A stretch of 64,000 nucleotides of DNA from Reticulascus tulasneorum. Its lineage: Eukaryota > Ascomycota > Sordariomycetes > Glomerellales > Reticulascaceae. Location of the stretch: contig LSAX01000011.1 of NCBI GenBank assembly GCA_001557505.1, forward strand, positions 1,054,001 through 1,118,000, written 5' to 3'. This document shows positions 34,979 to 47,141 of this stretch, in pieces (positions within the stretch are counted from its first letter, which is position 1; each line of letters opens with the position of its first letter). The notes below the pieces were generated by a model. The model saw only the letters and a list, made by a program, of their open reading frames with translations. It searched no databases and had not been told where the DNA came from. The position numbers and the translations under genes are program-made.

Positions 34979-36155
34979 CTAATCGTCCTTGCTCTGGGCT
35001 GCCTCGCTCTTCCTCGACCTCTTCGATACGGTCGGCGTGCCCTCGCCGTCGCTCTTACGCTTCTTCTTCGTGGGCCGAGTCGACGACCCCTTAGGTCTGT
35101 AGCCCGGGTCATCGTCCCGCTTGCGCTTGTTTCGAGCCGCGGCCGGCGTGGCACCAGCCTCTCCGTCATCCTCCATTGACGCGTCCCACCCATCGACGCC
35201 CTTCTCCGCCCTCGCAGCTGCAGACATGCGCTTCCCACCCCGGGAGCCCTTCCCACCGCGCTCGCCTTTAGTGCCTCGCTTCTTCCTCCCGTCAACGTGC
35301 TCCTCTGGATGATCTGCGTGATCTGCAACCGCCGAAGCCTCCCCGTCCTGAAGGAAGGTCTTGGGCGCGTGCTTGCGCAGCCAATTGTACACGCTGGTCG
35401 GGTTCCGCAGCGCGATGTTCTGGCTCATCGTGCCGTTGGTGTGGCCGTTCTGTTGTCCGCGCGATGCAGGCGCCAGTGTGGGGATCGGCTTGTTCGGGGC
35501 GATGCGAGTGTCTATCTCGAAGAGGTAGTCATCCAAGTCGTCGGTGGTGAGAAAGGACGGCGGGTGGGCTTCGCCCTCGAAGGGTTCCATGTCTGCTACG
35601 ACGGTGGGGAACTGCTCCTTCGCCTGCGTGAAGGAGTAATGCGGCACTTCTTTGAGGAGGACCTTAAGGGACTTGGTGGGCTCGGGTTTGGTGGTATCTT
35701 GCGGCTGGTCTATATCGAGGTGTGGTGCCTTTGGGTCTGAAGGGGGTTCCAAGCTGATGTCGACTCTTTTGTCTAGGGGTATTTGCGGCGATTCGTTGTT
35801 ATCTAGGAGGAGGTCGAGAATCCGGCTGCGGCAGCATCAATTAGCATCGTAGACACAACATCCGGATATCATGACACCGTGATTGAGATGGATAGGACAA
35901 TTCTTACTCGTTCTCGATGGCAATTCGCTTGGCCGTCGCGAGGGCCTTCTGCTCCTGCTTATGCAACTCATCGCCATCCTCCATCTTCTGATCAAACAGG
36001 ATCCTCATCTTTCGATACTTCTTCTTCCACGACTTGTATCGTTTCGCAGCGCGCTCCTTTTCCACGTGTCCGTGGTCGGCGGCGTCCCGATCTTCGAACG
36101 AGCTGCCGGCGCGGGGGACCGTGATGCTATCCCCGTCGTCGTCCATGGCTGACAT
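34979..36155 (-). CDS. iec3: INO80 chromatin-remodelling complex subunit Iec3
   Basis: Two exons on the minus strand: 36155-35908 and 35825-34979, with an 82-bp GT-AG intron in phase 2, giving 364 residues. The N-terminal domain of the Ino80/Iec3 family lies at about 29-92: RYKSWKKKYRKMRILFDQKM, a Glu/Lys helix, ATAKRIAIENE, and across the intron DRILDLLLDNNE. The middle has a conserved-looking YLFEIDTRI segment and a SVYNWLRKHAPKTFL segment. The C-terminal 110 residues are highly basic (KRKRDDD, KKKRKSD) and probably disordered, with nuclear signals. Iec3 was defined as an INO80 subunit in fission yeast. The start at MSAMDDD is preferred because the domain follows closely. It is divergent from MYG1. 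Confidence 0.88.
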
Positions 36156-36610
36156 GGTTGAAACTGGGGGGCTTCGAGATGTTGTAGGCAGGGAGAAGGA
36201 AAATGAAAGAGAGTGTTCGGGGTTGATACAGTGGGTGATTGGAATAGGCGGCAAGGCCAATGAAGGTTTGAAAAGATTGCAGGTAACAATGGTTTGGGCG
36301 CGGCTAAAAGTTTGGGTATTGCGCCTCGTGTCACAATCCCACGGTTGCTTTTACTGCAGGGCGAGGCTGCGATCCACCCTCTGACAGTCCCTGGGATCCA
36401 GTCGTGGAAAAGCTTGGGCCGTATTCTGGCGCTACAAACACCCCACTGAGATCTCGAGATCCAGTTAATCAGGAGCGGGAAGGCGTGGTGCTAGAGGTTC
36501 TGACGGGGTCAACATAACACATCTCAAACTTCTCCTGCACGAACTAGATCACAACTTATTTCTCAACCTATTTCAAGCCCTGGAAATAAGAAGTATTTAG
36601 ACCTCGTTGA
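36156..36610. promoter_or_regulatory. Short divergent promoter, Iec3 / MYG1
   Basis: Only 455 bp separate the two divergent start codons, so a shared promoter is likely. A CCAAT sequence lies at 36257-36261 on the plus strand; whether it is used is unknown. Confidence 0.5.
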
Positions 36611-37702
36611 ATGTTTCGATTGACACGATCACTCAGAATGGCCGAAAACGCAGCAAAGAGACTGAAGACCTCAGGGTCGCCTGTCATCATCGGAACTCAC
36701 AGTGGCCATTTCCATGCCGATGAAGCTCTGGCCGTGCACATGCTGCGGTTGCTCCCGACCTACGAAGACTCGCAATTGGTCCGGACTCGCGACCCCAAGC
36801 TGCTGGCGACGTGTCACACAGTCGTAGACGTTGGCGGGGAGTACGAGGCGGAGAAGAACAGATATGACCACCATCAACGGGGCTTCGCCACCACCTTCCC
36901 CGGACGAGCAACCAAGCTCTCGAGTGCGGGCCTTGTCTTCATGCACTTTGGAAAGGCGATCATTGCGCAGAAGCTGAGCACCGGGGGCAACGAGGTATCC
37001 GAGGAAGCTGCCGAGGTCGGTCTGCTGTGGAATAAGCTGTACCTGAGCTTCATCGAGGCGCTGGATGCTCACGATAACGGCATCTCCGTGTACGACCCGA
37101 AAGCCATAGCAGCGGCAGGACTGGAGAAGCGATTCAGCGAAGGTGCCTTCACACTCGGATCTGTCGTCGGACGCTTGAACCCGAACTGGAATGACCCCAT
37201 CCCAGACGATCCGATTCTGGCTCAGCGATTAGAGGATGAGAAGTTCTGGATGGCCAGCCAACGCATCGGTGAAGAGTTTGACCGGGATTTGGAGTACTAT
37301 ACCAAGGCGTGGCTGCCAGCCCGAGAAGTGGTGCAGCGAGCGTTCGAGAAGCGGACGGAGTACGACGCCCAGGGGCGAATCATGGTGATGGAAGGCCAGT
37401 CGGCGCCGTGGAAGGACCACCTTTACTCTCTGGAGGACGGCACGCCGTCCGTGCTCTACGTTTTGTACCCAGAGGGCCCTGGCCCGGAAGCCAAGTGGAG
37501 GGTCCAGTGCGTTCCACAGACGAAGGACTCGTTTGAGAGCCGGAAGCCGTTGCCAGAGGCATGGAGAGGGTTCAGAGATGCGGAGTTGGATGGTATCGCC
37601 CAGATCCCTGGCTGCGTCTTTGTACATGCGGCAGGATTCATTGGCGGCAACAAGTCCTTCGACGGGGCCAAGGCCATGGCTATCAAAGCTCTGGATCTAT
37701 AA
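36611..37702 (+). CDS. MYG1: MYG1 exonuclease family protein (UPF0160)
   Basis: A single-exon gene of 363 residues. MYG1 is a 3'-5' RNA exonuclease related to the DHH phosphoesterases, reported to act in both nucleolus and mitochondria in animals. Motifs are intact: GTHSGHFHADEAL at 28-40, the VVDVGG strand, RYDHHQRGF with the DHH triad, and an EALDAHDNGI segment. The C-terminus includes RVQCVP and a CVFVHAAGFIGG segment typical of the family. The first ten residues (MFRLTRSLRM) are basic and could form part of a mitochondrial signal; an internal ATG at 36638 (MAENAAKRLK) would give a shorter product. Length is normal for the family. Confidence 0.94.
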   Translation: MFRLTRSLRMAENAAKRLKTSGSPVIIGTHSGHFHADEALAVHMLRLLPTYEDSQLVRTRDPKLLATCHTVVDVGGEYEAEKNRYDHHQRGFATTFPGRATKLSSAGLVFMHFGKAIIAQKLSTGGNEVSEEAAEVGLLWNKLYLSFIEALDAHDNGISVYDPKAIAAAGLEKRFSEGAFTLGSVVGRLNPNWNDPIPDDPILAQRLEDEKFWMASQRIGEEFDRDLEYYTKAWLPAREVVQRAFEKRTEYDAQGRIMVMEGQSAPWKDHLYSLEDGTPSVLYVLYPEGPGPEAKWRVQCVPQTKDSFESRKPLPEAWRGFRDAELDGIAQIPGCVFVHAAGFIGGNKSFDGAKAMAIKALDL

Positions 37703-38201
37703 AGGTCTCCCTGCCAGGTAGCAGGCTAGACGATGTTCGGGGAAGCCACTTTGGTATCACGGACTAGGGGCAGGCGTACGGCATCGAAAAGTGATCTGAT
37801 TGACAACCTCTCTTAGAAATACATACAAGGCTTCCACGCCGTACAAAAGAAAAATATTATCTGCTTGGCCACGGTGATCCAGAACCTCTAGACTTGACAC
37901 TTCCATTTTGTTCTACTCTTGGAAGTCTCAGAGCCGTGGGAAGCAAACTCTGCCAAGAGCAAGCTTTTCAAGGCAGGCAGCTTCTCGAGCAAAAGGGACA
38001 ACATCGAGAGAAAAAGACCAATATTTTCTTCATTTCCTCACTACAGAGACCGAGGGGACTTCCAAGACCGTATCAAACCCGTTTGCTGATTCCCCATTCC
38101 CAACCCAACGCCTTAGGACTTGTACCCTCATAAACTCGTGAAGATTGCCAAAAACAGAAACACCCAAGTGGCCACGAGAGCCAATCAGCGTAGATTGAAA
38201 A
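37703..38201. other. Convergent intergenic region, MYG1 / endosulfine
   Basis: The 499 bp presumably hold 3' untranslated regions of both genes. No further feature is seen. Confidence 0.5.
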
Positions 38202-38776
38202 TTATCTCCGAATGGGGATGCTCTCGATCTTGGCAGCCGGGGTAGGGGCACTGTCGGGAGAGTTGTTTTCCTTGTTCTTGTCCTCCATCTCATCCGCACT
38301 CGTCTCGCGGTTAAGGAAGCTGCTCTCCTTGACGGGGCTGCCAGCCTGCACACCAGAGATGCTGCCGTGCTTGGCACCGTTGAGGCCGCTGCCGTTGACG
38401 GGGCTGGAGAGATGGGGGATGTTCTCGGGGACTGGGTGCTGCGAGCCCACGGCCCCGGTGTCGACGCTATCGCCCTTGCCGGCCTTGGACATGGCGTAGT
38501 CGCCGGAATCAAAGTACTTGCGGTCCTTGAGATGCTTGGCGAAGTGGTCGGATCGGGAGGGGAGTTTGCCGTAAAGGCGGAAGAGACGCTGCTCCTCTGG
38601 GGAGAGAGTCTGTGAACACCTCGAATGTCAGCTTTCGTTCATCTAGACGGATACAGACAACCATGACGAGTTGCTGTGCTACAATGGGCGAGAGTAGTTT
38701 GCTGGGTGGGGCAAAGATGGGGAGAGGTTCGAGCACTCACGCTGACGTCGATCTTGTTCTTCTGGTGAGGATTCAT
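38202..38776 (-). CDS. igo1: Endosulfine-family PP2A inhibitor (Igo1)
   Basis: Two exons on the minus strand: 38776-38741 (MNPHQKNKIDVS) and 38609-38202, separated by a 131-bp GT-AG intron, giving 147 residues. The endosulfine core runs from about 13 to 57: LSPEEQRLFRLYGKLPSRS, then RKYFDSGDYAMSKAGK. The FDSGDY motif contains Ser47, the site that Greatwall/Rim15 kinases phosphorylate in this family to turn the protein into an inhibitor of PP2A-B55. In yeast this promotes quiescence and mRNA protection under nutrient limitation. The C-terminal 90 residues are low in complexity, with a VPENIPHLSSP segment and GSPVKESSFL, features seen in filamentous-fungal homologues. Confidence 0.93.
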
Positions 38777-41161
38777 CTTTCCTGAGTAGCCTGCAGGCTC
38801 TTTCTTCACAGCTTGTTGGGAAAGGAGTCGAGCGAGTTCAATTACTCGAGGTGCGTTTGCTGTTGGGCAGTTGGGAAAGAACGAGGAGGTTTGGGAAACT
38901 CGTTGGAAGACGAATTGCAATCCACTTCAGTAGGAGGAGGATTGGAGAAAGTGAGAGAGGGAGAGAGTGGGCTACTAAGGCCGATTTAGCGGGGTACCTC
39001 TTCTCGGCAAAGTAGGTAGCTGGGTATCGACGGCAGGTGACGTGAAATTCAATGAGAGCGGCTCCTCAGAATGACTCGGCGTACTTTGCAGAACAATGCC
39101 AATATGGGAGAAGGTTTCTTGGAGACGGTGATGAGGATTTTGGGGGAGAGTGTGAGGCAGAAATTTTTATTTCTTTACGACGAGCCTTATTATAACTTGG
39201 TTGATAAGGAAGATGGGGAGAGGGGGGGGGGGGGGGGTTCAAAGGGGACTCGGAGGGCTCCGCATGAATGTTTACGGCTCAGCTTGTTGTTCATAGGGCA
39301 CAGTACCTTAGCTACGTATATTCATCACCACGTACTAATTACATTGTACATACATAGGCACACATCTACGGGCCTCAATCCCTGAACGACAGGGCCCCTT
39401 CTGGCCAGCGGGCACTGAATGCCAGTTAGTCATGTTAGACCCGGGTTACACCTTGTTTGACTTTCGTCTCCAAGGGCAGCATATTGTACCTTTTGGGAGT
39501 GCGTCCCAATTCACCCCGGCACTCTGGCCTGACTGCAGCCATATCCACCACTAATAATTACCAAGTCCGCAACCTTACCCGACCAAGCATCCCTCTGCCT
39601 TAATGCACCCCCATTATTAACGTCTCCCCCAAAACGATCCCCATCCAATGGATTTTCGCAGCCCGGCAACCTCAACCACGGGCGCAGTTGCTAATCCCCA
39701 TGTCCCAAGCAACCAGCTCTCCCTTCAAACCTAACGGATCGCCTCCAGCAGCTCACAAGACCACCCAACCAATACGTGTGCTGGGGTTCCATTACCCCAG
39801 TTACGGAAGTGATGACCTCTTCCTTTCCCCCTTGCGATCATCCTCCATTGACCCCCCGTTGAGCCGCCAACTCCCCCACTGTTGTTCCCAGATTTGGTCT
39901 CTGATTTTCCTGCCTTCCCTGACGATCCTCAGGGTCTCACATGGCCTCGTGGCCCACGGATGGGGGCCAGTTCTGCAGGTCAGGTACATCCAACGGCGGA
40001 CCTGCGGCTCGGCTGTGAAGAACGACGCACCCGAAATGTCAGATACTGTCCCGCGTGGAACCGTTCGAGAAATGCTGCTTATCGACCCATAAGCAATCAA
40101 TCTTTATGCGACATCTTTGGCGAGGATCGCTTGTTAGATGCTTATGGAGAGGGGTTTGCATGACGTAAGGCTGTGAATGGGTGAATGGCGATCGTATGTC
40201 CATCTATTCCTGAAAGTGAGGACTCACCCTGCAAGCTGTATCTCCAATCGCCCCTACTCGTCGTCGCCCTAGAGGTCGTCTTACATAGCTATGTGTGTGT
40301 CAGGGATATGTTGCCGATGCTCCCTTTGGAAGCTCCGAGCCGTGGATTCCGTATCGCAGCATCCGTTCCCCCCTCAATGTCATGGGGAGAACACGATACA
40401 CAATGCAGCTATTCAAACGAGCATTCGATGTGCTTCGCTGGCAATCGCCTGATTGCTAGTAGCGTGCCTCGCTATCATCCCTTTACCCAATGTCGGAACC
40501 CGGGCCATTTACCAGGTTTTATGTACCACCATATGTATGGTACCCTATGAGATCGTGCATGGCAATATCAGTTCGGCATATTATCTCCCCTCGTCTATCC
40601 ACCGAGTCTCCGCCTTATCACGATACGGCCACTCAAGGTTCGCCGTGGCTTCGTTGATGGCTGCAATGGATCTTCATCATAGGATGGACCAAGGACCGGG
40701 ATTACGCTAATCCACCTTGACACATGAAATGTCCTGCTGCACCTAGCAAGTAATTGGCTGAAGTCGCTTCTAGCGGCTGATAGAGTTTTGTGCTCCATTT
40801 CAAAGCACCTGCAGATTGGTCTGGATATCAACTGTCCAGCATGGATGTTACACGACACGAGGTTGTTCCACATGAAATCAAGTCTTGAGTTCAACAAGAC
40901 GAATTGTTCCAGCTTAGTTTATTCTTGGTTTGCCAGTTTGGTTGTTGCATTGAATGCTGGGTTGTGGGTTGCTCTGCTTCTCTCTCATCACACGGAATAC
41001 AAAGTGAGGCACAAGGTTTCATTCAGCATATCAACGATTCAACGATTCGACGATTAAGAATTATGACACAATGTCTGTTGGCCGATGATCGGCCCCTATT
41101 GAAGAATTATACAGGTCTCACCTTTCAAATCGACCCAAACCGAGCGTACGAAAGAAAGCTC
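38777..41161. other. Intergenic region upstream of endosulfine and downstream of the bicupin
   Basis: About 2.4 kb without a supported gene. It contains a 16-G run and several short frames with no domain. The part next to 38776 is the endosulfine promoter side. Confidence 0.45.
39222..39237 (+). repeat. Poly-G tract, 16 G
   Basis: Sixteen uninterrupted guanines about 450 bp upstream of the endosulfine start codon, following a GATGGGGAGA purine stretch. It has the same length as the tract at 244-259. Confidence 0.9.
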
Positions 41162-42666
41162 CTATACGATGAGAACTTGCTTCTCCTTCTTCAGCTGTTC
41201 AACGAACTCGACGGACACTTTCAGTGTCTGTGCCACGATCTCGGGAGGTGTTAACGCTAGCCACTGAGTCAAAGGGATGTCGGCAACTCTGTCGGACTTG
41301 TAGATCTCGATCCAGACCAGGTCCTCAGTTTCGGAAGTGTTCTCGATATAATGCCTGCAATGCGTTAGCTACCACGACCCGTCTGACTTAGACACTGCAG
41401 AAACTCACCCGGAGTTATCTGGGAATGCAGCTGTGTCTCCAGCGCTAAAATCGAATGTGCGAGCGGCACCGTTTCCGATGAAGACTGTGGCTCGGCCTTC
41501 ACCCTTATGGAAGTACAACCATTCTTCCGCCTGTTATGCATCGTCAGAATAGATGTCAATACGACGGAGAGAGCTACGCACATTAGGATGCCAATGCAAT
41601 TCGCGAAGTCCAAGTGGCTTTAGAGTTACAAACGTGGCTGCGATAGTCTTACTGACTGGGAAGTTGGTGGAATCGATCTTTCGGAACTCTCCGCCGTTAC
41701 CTGGTACTTTCTCGGCCGGATGCTGGAGGGTACGATAAACGAATGAGCTGTTTCCAGATAGATACCCATCTGGGCCAGCAGTCACGTTCTTCGTAATAAC
41801 CGTTCCGTTGACGATATATGGGTTCGACGAAGGGAGCTTCTCAAAGACGGAAGCATTGACGCCGAAGTTCTTAGCGATTACGTCCCGCGGAGTGTGTGCT
41901 AACCAGTCGACGATATTGAAAGTTGTTCTAGGGCACGAGTCAACGGGATGCCCAGAGCTCAACGAATCGACGGGACTCTTACCCAACTTTGTCAAAATCA
42001 GCCTCGTCGAATACGAGGAGATATTCATTCTCATCTTCGAGGCCCTGAATGGTGTGCGCAGCACCTTTGGGGAAATACCAGATGTCGCCATAGTTCAGGG
42101 TCTCGACCTGATATCTTCCACTCTCATCTACAGCCGAAACTATGACGGAGCCCGCGTACACAATACCCCATTCAGCCTCCACCAGAATAGTTGTTAGCCA
42201 GATGCGTTTAACAGCGACGGGGTTGTCTTACCACACGATGCCAGTGCAGTTCGCGGATAGCACCTTTTTTCAAGTGCTGCTGAGCAGCCGCAATGTCATG
42301 ACTCTGGGGCAAATCCTGGATGACTTGCTCGCGAACCCAACCTCCGTTAAGAAGTCTCGTTTTAGAGTCCGAGAATCTCCACTTCAAGTTGGGAACAACT
42401 CCATTATCTGTGGGCTGTTGGCCCAAGTTGTCTGGATTGTCAATGTCAATCTGGTTGTTGGTTCCTCCTACATGCCGAATCAGTTAATGGAGTCCACGAA
42501 GAAGTCGAGCGCAAACTTTATACCACATACCAAGAATTGGTCCTCCCTTTCCATTGGCGTCGATGGGCTGGCCTAACTCGAACTGAGCATCCCGCTTGGA
42601 GAGTTGCGGGACGGCAAGTGTGGTGGCAGCCCAACCAAGGAGGCTTACAGCTGACGAGAGTCTCAT
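41162..42666 (-). CDS. Secreted bicupin, oxalate decarboxylase family
   Basis: Six exons on the minus strand: 42666-42531, 42467-42232, 42176-41983, 41927-41582, 41530-41409 and 41354-41162, giving 408 residues. A signal peptide covers about residues 1-18, followed by a KR site. Both cupin domains keep their manganese ligands: His120, His122, Glu126 and His165 in the first (ELHWHRVAEW, FPKGAAHTIQ); His300, His302 and Glu307 in the second (ELHWHPNAEEW, then GHYIEN). Oxalate decarboxylases convert oxalate to formate and CO2. The loop after cupin 1 reads DFDKVGTTF, where the bacterial enzyme has the SENST lid with the catalytic Glu. The family is therefore sure, but the reaction (decarboxylase, oxidase or other) is not. 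All five introns restore the frame. Confidence 0.92.
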
Positions 42667-44896
42667 ACTGCGCGACAAAGTACAGTCAATGATACAAGAT
42701 GGGGAGAGTTCAAGGCTCTAGTGAGTAGCAAGCAGACACACAGGCACATATATACTCCGCGGACAAGTCCCAGGCCATGTTCGCATGTGCTACATCTGTA
42801 CCTTGAGCAGAAACGCCATCTTCCGATGAACTTCATCACGAAAGGAACGCGTTCAATGTGACACCAGCTGCAATAGCGGCAGACCATCAACACCGGCTAA
42901 AGATGGCGACATCAAGAGTCGGCGATATTCTTAACCTTAGCCTGTCATAGCGCACGACCAACAGTCGCCGGCAGACTTACTATTGACCGAGCTGGATCGG
43001 GATCTGCAATGCGTTACACCTCTTTGCGGAAAATATCTTAGCGTACCCTGGGGATTCGACATCGTACCCGAAAATAACGTTATTTTGTGGCGGCGTGGGG
43101 TGACAGCCATCTCGGCGCCGATCCCCATTTGCCGGAGCGCTGCCGCCTCAAAAGCTTACTTCAACAGAATCACCCATTCATGTGGGTCGCAAAACGACTT
43201 ATATGCCTTGAGTCTACCTCTACATATTAAAAGATGCTGAAGGATACAGTGGTAACATCTAAGGGCAATGAGCATATTAGCTGGTAGTCTGGTAGATATT
43301 CACACGGATGTCCTACGTATCCACAGGATATTTGCCTGAGAAGCTTGCCCATAACTTACTCGAGTTTCATGGCCAAGTTTACATGTGTCAGTCTTTTGGC
43401 AGCCACTTAGTGTCCGACTCATCATGTGCCTGCACGGCGCCCGTTAGAGTCGAAAGTTTCCGGCAACCCAGTCTTCCGCCTGCCTTAGGTTGTGATCGGC
43501 TAAGGGCTGACCACATCAAGATTTAGACTACTTTGACCTGGCCAAATATTCGAAGAAGCTCATCGTGAGAATTTCATTTCTTTCTTTTTGGCAGTGGGTT
43601 TTAGCAATGCAAAAGGGCCGAGTTAAGTTGCTTGCCTCGTCTTGCCAAGCACATCTTTCCGCACTCTCCTTACTCGGGAAGTGTCCCTGAAAGACGCGTT
43701 TTCCTCTTTTGGCAAGGAATTAGGAGGCATGGGTGGCAGTTTAGCCATCGCGTAACGCGCTACATTTGTATCTTTGGTTTTCATATGAGCCAGTGCTCGA
43801 GCACCCTCGACTCACCGGATCCAAGCAGCAGGGTTATTAGAAGGACTCACCTTCACAGTCATGTCTTCTGCCCAGCATGTACGTGGCTAAGTGCTATCCC
43901 GGGTTCTGGGCCTTGCACACTTCTCATCCAGTCAGTGCTTCTTCCCTTTTCTCTGGATCGGGAGTATGCAGTCCCAAGCGATACGCTTTCAGCCACTAGA
44001 GCGATTGTTTCACGAATCAGCCAATCCTCCTGTTAGCTTACGGCAGTTCCAGATCCCGTTCTCTCCAGCCCAATTACGTCAGTTCAGTCTTGGCTACAGT
44101 ACCATCGCGTTGCAAAGTCTGTTCCTCTAGCCTCACATTGGCTAGCCTTGCCACGTCTGCTCTCCACAACCTATGACCCCGTCAGTCGGTTCTATCCGAC
44201 GGCAGGTAAGTGATCTACCGTGCCACATCTAATCTTGGAGCTACTGCGGCGGTTCCTTGTGACTATTGGCATTGTGCATTAGATGCATCTGCAGCTAAAC
44301 GTCGATCATGTCCATTCCCGGGCCCCTTCAACATCCTACTGTACGACTTAGGCATCGTGAGGTTTTCCTGCTTCCTAATCGGGACAACCTGCTGACCCTG
44401 GAGTTGCAAAATCTTCAAATGCCGACCTACAAGACGTACCAAGCGCTGGATATATCAGAAATGATGACATCTAAGGGCTTGGTAATGCCATCCATGCTCG
44501 GGGAACTGGACCAGGTCGGCGATCAGATCCTCAGGGGTGCAGACTTGTCTCAGAAGCTATGACGACGATCTTTGAAGAACTCTCGAGATACGGCCAGTCT
44601 GGGTGAAGAGAAGGACTGGAGTTTCATTAGCAGGTTGAATTTGGTCTCCAGATTATGGGAAGATCGACGTTATGGTGAGTTATTGAGGCTTCATGATGCC
44701 ATTCACACTAGAGACAGTCGTTGGAGCGAGCAGAAGACGAGATGACCGTAGTTTCTCGACGAAGAGAAAGGCAAGACGCGAAAGGTCGTGATCTATAAGT
44801 TGAAGCTGTTTCGCGAGGTTGAGATGATTTTCCTCTTCGTAATCAGACAATCCTCCTTCGTCCAGAGTTCTCATTCACATCCTGTCCTTGATCACC
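42667..44896. promoter_or_regulatory. Divergent intergenic region, bicupin / SBP56-like gene
   Basis: About 2.2 kb between the start codons of two secreted-protein genes. No supported coding region. The length leaves room for extended regulation of both genes, but no site can be named by eye. Confidence 0.35.
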
Positions 44897-46637
44897 ATGG
44901 TTTACAAACCGTCTTTGGCTGCTCTCGTGAGCTTGCTCCTCAGCCAAGCCGCTGCAGGTCCTGTGAATGGCAATGACCACTCTTCGCCCACGAAGAGAAG
45001 CCCGCTCGGCATCAGTCTCCCTCCTCTAATCCCCCACATCCCAGGAGTCACTGAGCCCTTGGCCTCCAACGCTCCTCCGCTGCCCATTCTTCAGCTCCCC
45101 ACTCCACCACTCGATAGCCCCCCTTTCACCGGGGCCAATATCAAGCCTAAGAAAATTGGATACTTCTGGACCGGAGCCGGAGACAACATCCACAAGGACT
45201 TCTTGGTAACCGCCAGTCTCGACGATGTAAGACCTATGGTGCCCTCCTACACTGCTGCTTGCATAGCTAAACAATAATATTAGGATACCTTCGGACAACT
45301 CATTGCTGTTACTGATGTACCAACCAGTGGCAACTCGCCTCACCATCTCGGAAGCTCAATCGATGGCAAGACCCTGATCGGCGGTGGTCTTCTGTCCCTG
45401 CTCAAGACCCAGGACACTGCCTTCTACTTCGATGTCAGCAACCCATACAGCCCCAAGTTCAAGAAGAGCAACCGTGCGCTTCTCGGGTCCATCGTCGATG
45501 AGATTCGTGCGAAACCAGAAGGGTAAGTCACCTAAAGCCACAACATCATCCTCTTCTGCTGACATGGTCTCTTCCAGTGGATTCTTCGTCACCTACATGG
45601 GCAGTGCCGTCGGCACATCTCCCGGCCGCTTGATCGAGACCAACGCAGCAGGTGATATCATTCACGAGTGGCCCGAAGATGTCGCAGGTACACTCAACAT
45701 CCTCGGCGAGCAGTTCTCCCCTCACGGGCTGGCTGTCGACTTCAACAAGGGTGTTATCCTGACATCCGACTTTGTCGTCCCAATCACCATCCTGAAGCCT
45801 ACCCTCGGTATCCAGAAGGCCAACACTCTGCGCCTGTGGAACCTTTCGGATAGGAAGATCATCTCCACCATCACCATCCCTAACGTAAGATAAGAACAAC
45901 TCTTCTCCTCGATCACGGAAACTAACGATTGGGAAATAGGGGCAAGGTATTCAGGATGTGAAGTTCATCCCTGGTAACCCCGAAGGTGCCGCCTTGGCCA
46001 CGTATGTCATCCTATGCCACTACTGCCAATACAACCTAAACTGACATCTTGTGTACAGCGCTGTTGGACCAGGTCAAGTTTGGATCATCTACCCCTTCCG
46101 CCGAGACTCGACCGGCAAGCAGGGTGTGGCTGAGCTGCTTTACGATCTTGGCCCGAAGGCAAAGAACTCCTTGGCTATCTACTCCGATATCTCCGATGAC
46201 GGAAAGCTTGCCTACTTCTCCATCACGCTTGGCAACCACGTCGCTGCCCTCGACATTTCGAACCTCAACAACGTCAAGCGCCTTGATGACCCCAACGAGA
46301 CCCAGCCAATCATCGGTCCCCACTACGTCAAGATCTCGCCAGATAAGAAGAATCTTCTGGTCACCGGTTATTTCGTGCAGGCAGGCGATGTATGATCTAC
46401 CCCCATCGATTCTTGAAAGAGGAGATATGCTAATACTGTTACGTCTTGCAGATCTCCATTGTCAACACCCCTGCTGACTACAAGGGTCACTGGATTGATA
46501 TCCTGCCCAACGGCGCCTTGCGCTTCAACCGAACCATTGACTTCGAGAACATCTTCACTCGCGACCGCGGTGGAGCCAGACCTCACTCTTCGGTCATCTT
46601 CGATCTTACTGACCCTGCCAACCCCAAGTACTACTAG
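44897..46637 (+). CDS. Secreted SBP56-like beta-propeller protein
   Basis: Six exons: 44897-45226, 45284-45522, 45578-45884, 45940-46001, 46059-46389 and 46452-46637, giving 484 residues. A signal peptide occupies about 1-20, then a Pro-rich spacer with a KR processing site. From residue 85 the pattern follows selenium-binding protein 1 / methanethiol oxidase: NSPHHLGSSIDGK, AFYFDVSNPYSPKF, EQFSPHGLAVDFNKGV, LRLWNLSDRKIIST, and SDDGKLAYFSITLGNH followed by AALDIS. SBP56 proteins oxidise methanethiol or bind selenium through a conserved CxxC. Here that motif is absent and the protein is secreted, so its function is open. Histidines in HHLG and SPHG could still bind a metal. All introns are GT-AG and frame-consistent. 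Confidence 0.82.
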
Positions 46638-47141
46638 GCTGGTGGGCCATAAGGCTTTCAGGTCTAATGGGACACCATGAGACCTGCAGGACTTGGACAG
46701 GAGTGCGGACTTTTGTGGGAAATACGAGGAATGCTCGCTTCTGATGTCCATGTCACTCACTTCCCTTTTTATACTTTCACTTTCTTGATATTAGTTCAGT
46801 ATATTCTTACAATGATATGAACAGAGGCTGTGGCTCTAGGTAGTAATGCAATCTACCACGATTATACTCATTTTTTTCGTTGCATGACTCCCTCCATGTG
46901 TGTGAACTCTTCAAAGCAAGGTAGCTCGGGTAAAAACTCAACACTTAATAAACTTTTATAAAGATCTATAATTCTATTCCATCTTATGGCCGAGACTTGG
47001 GAGACGGTTGAGTCCTGGTCCATCCTTGCTGCGTCTAGTGTAAGTGGAGCCCCACTCTAGCTGCGCCACTCCAATTTCTGCAGGGGAGCAAAGGGAAAAT
47101 GGATCTCACTTTCACAATTCGACAACAGAGCTATAGCGGTC
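46638..47141. other. Intergenic region, SBP56-like / DHCR24-like genes
   Basis: The 504 bp should hold the 3' end of the SBP56-like transcript and the promoter of the oxidoreductase gene. An AT-rich part lies at about 46790-46980. Confidence 0.45.
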
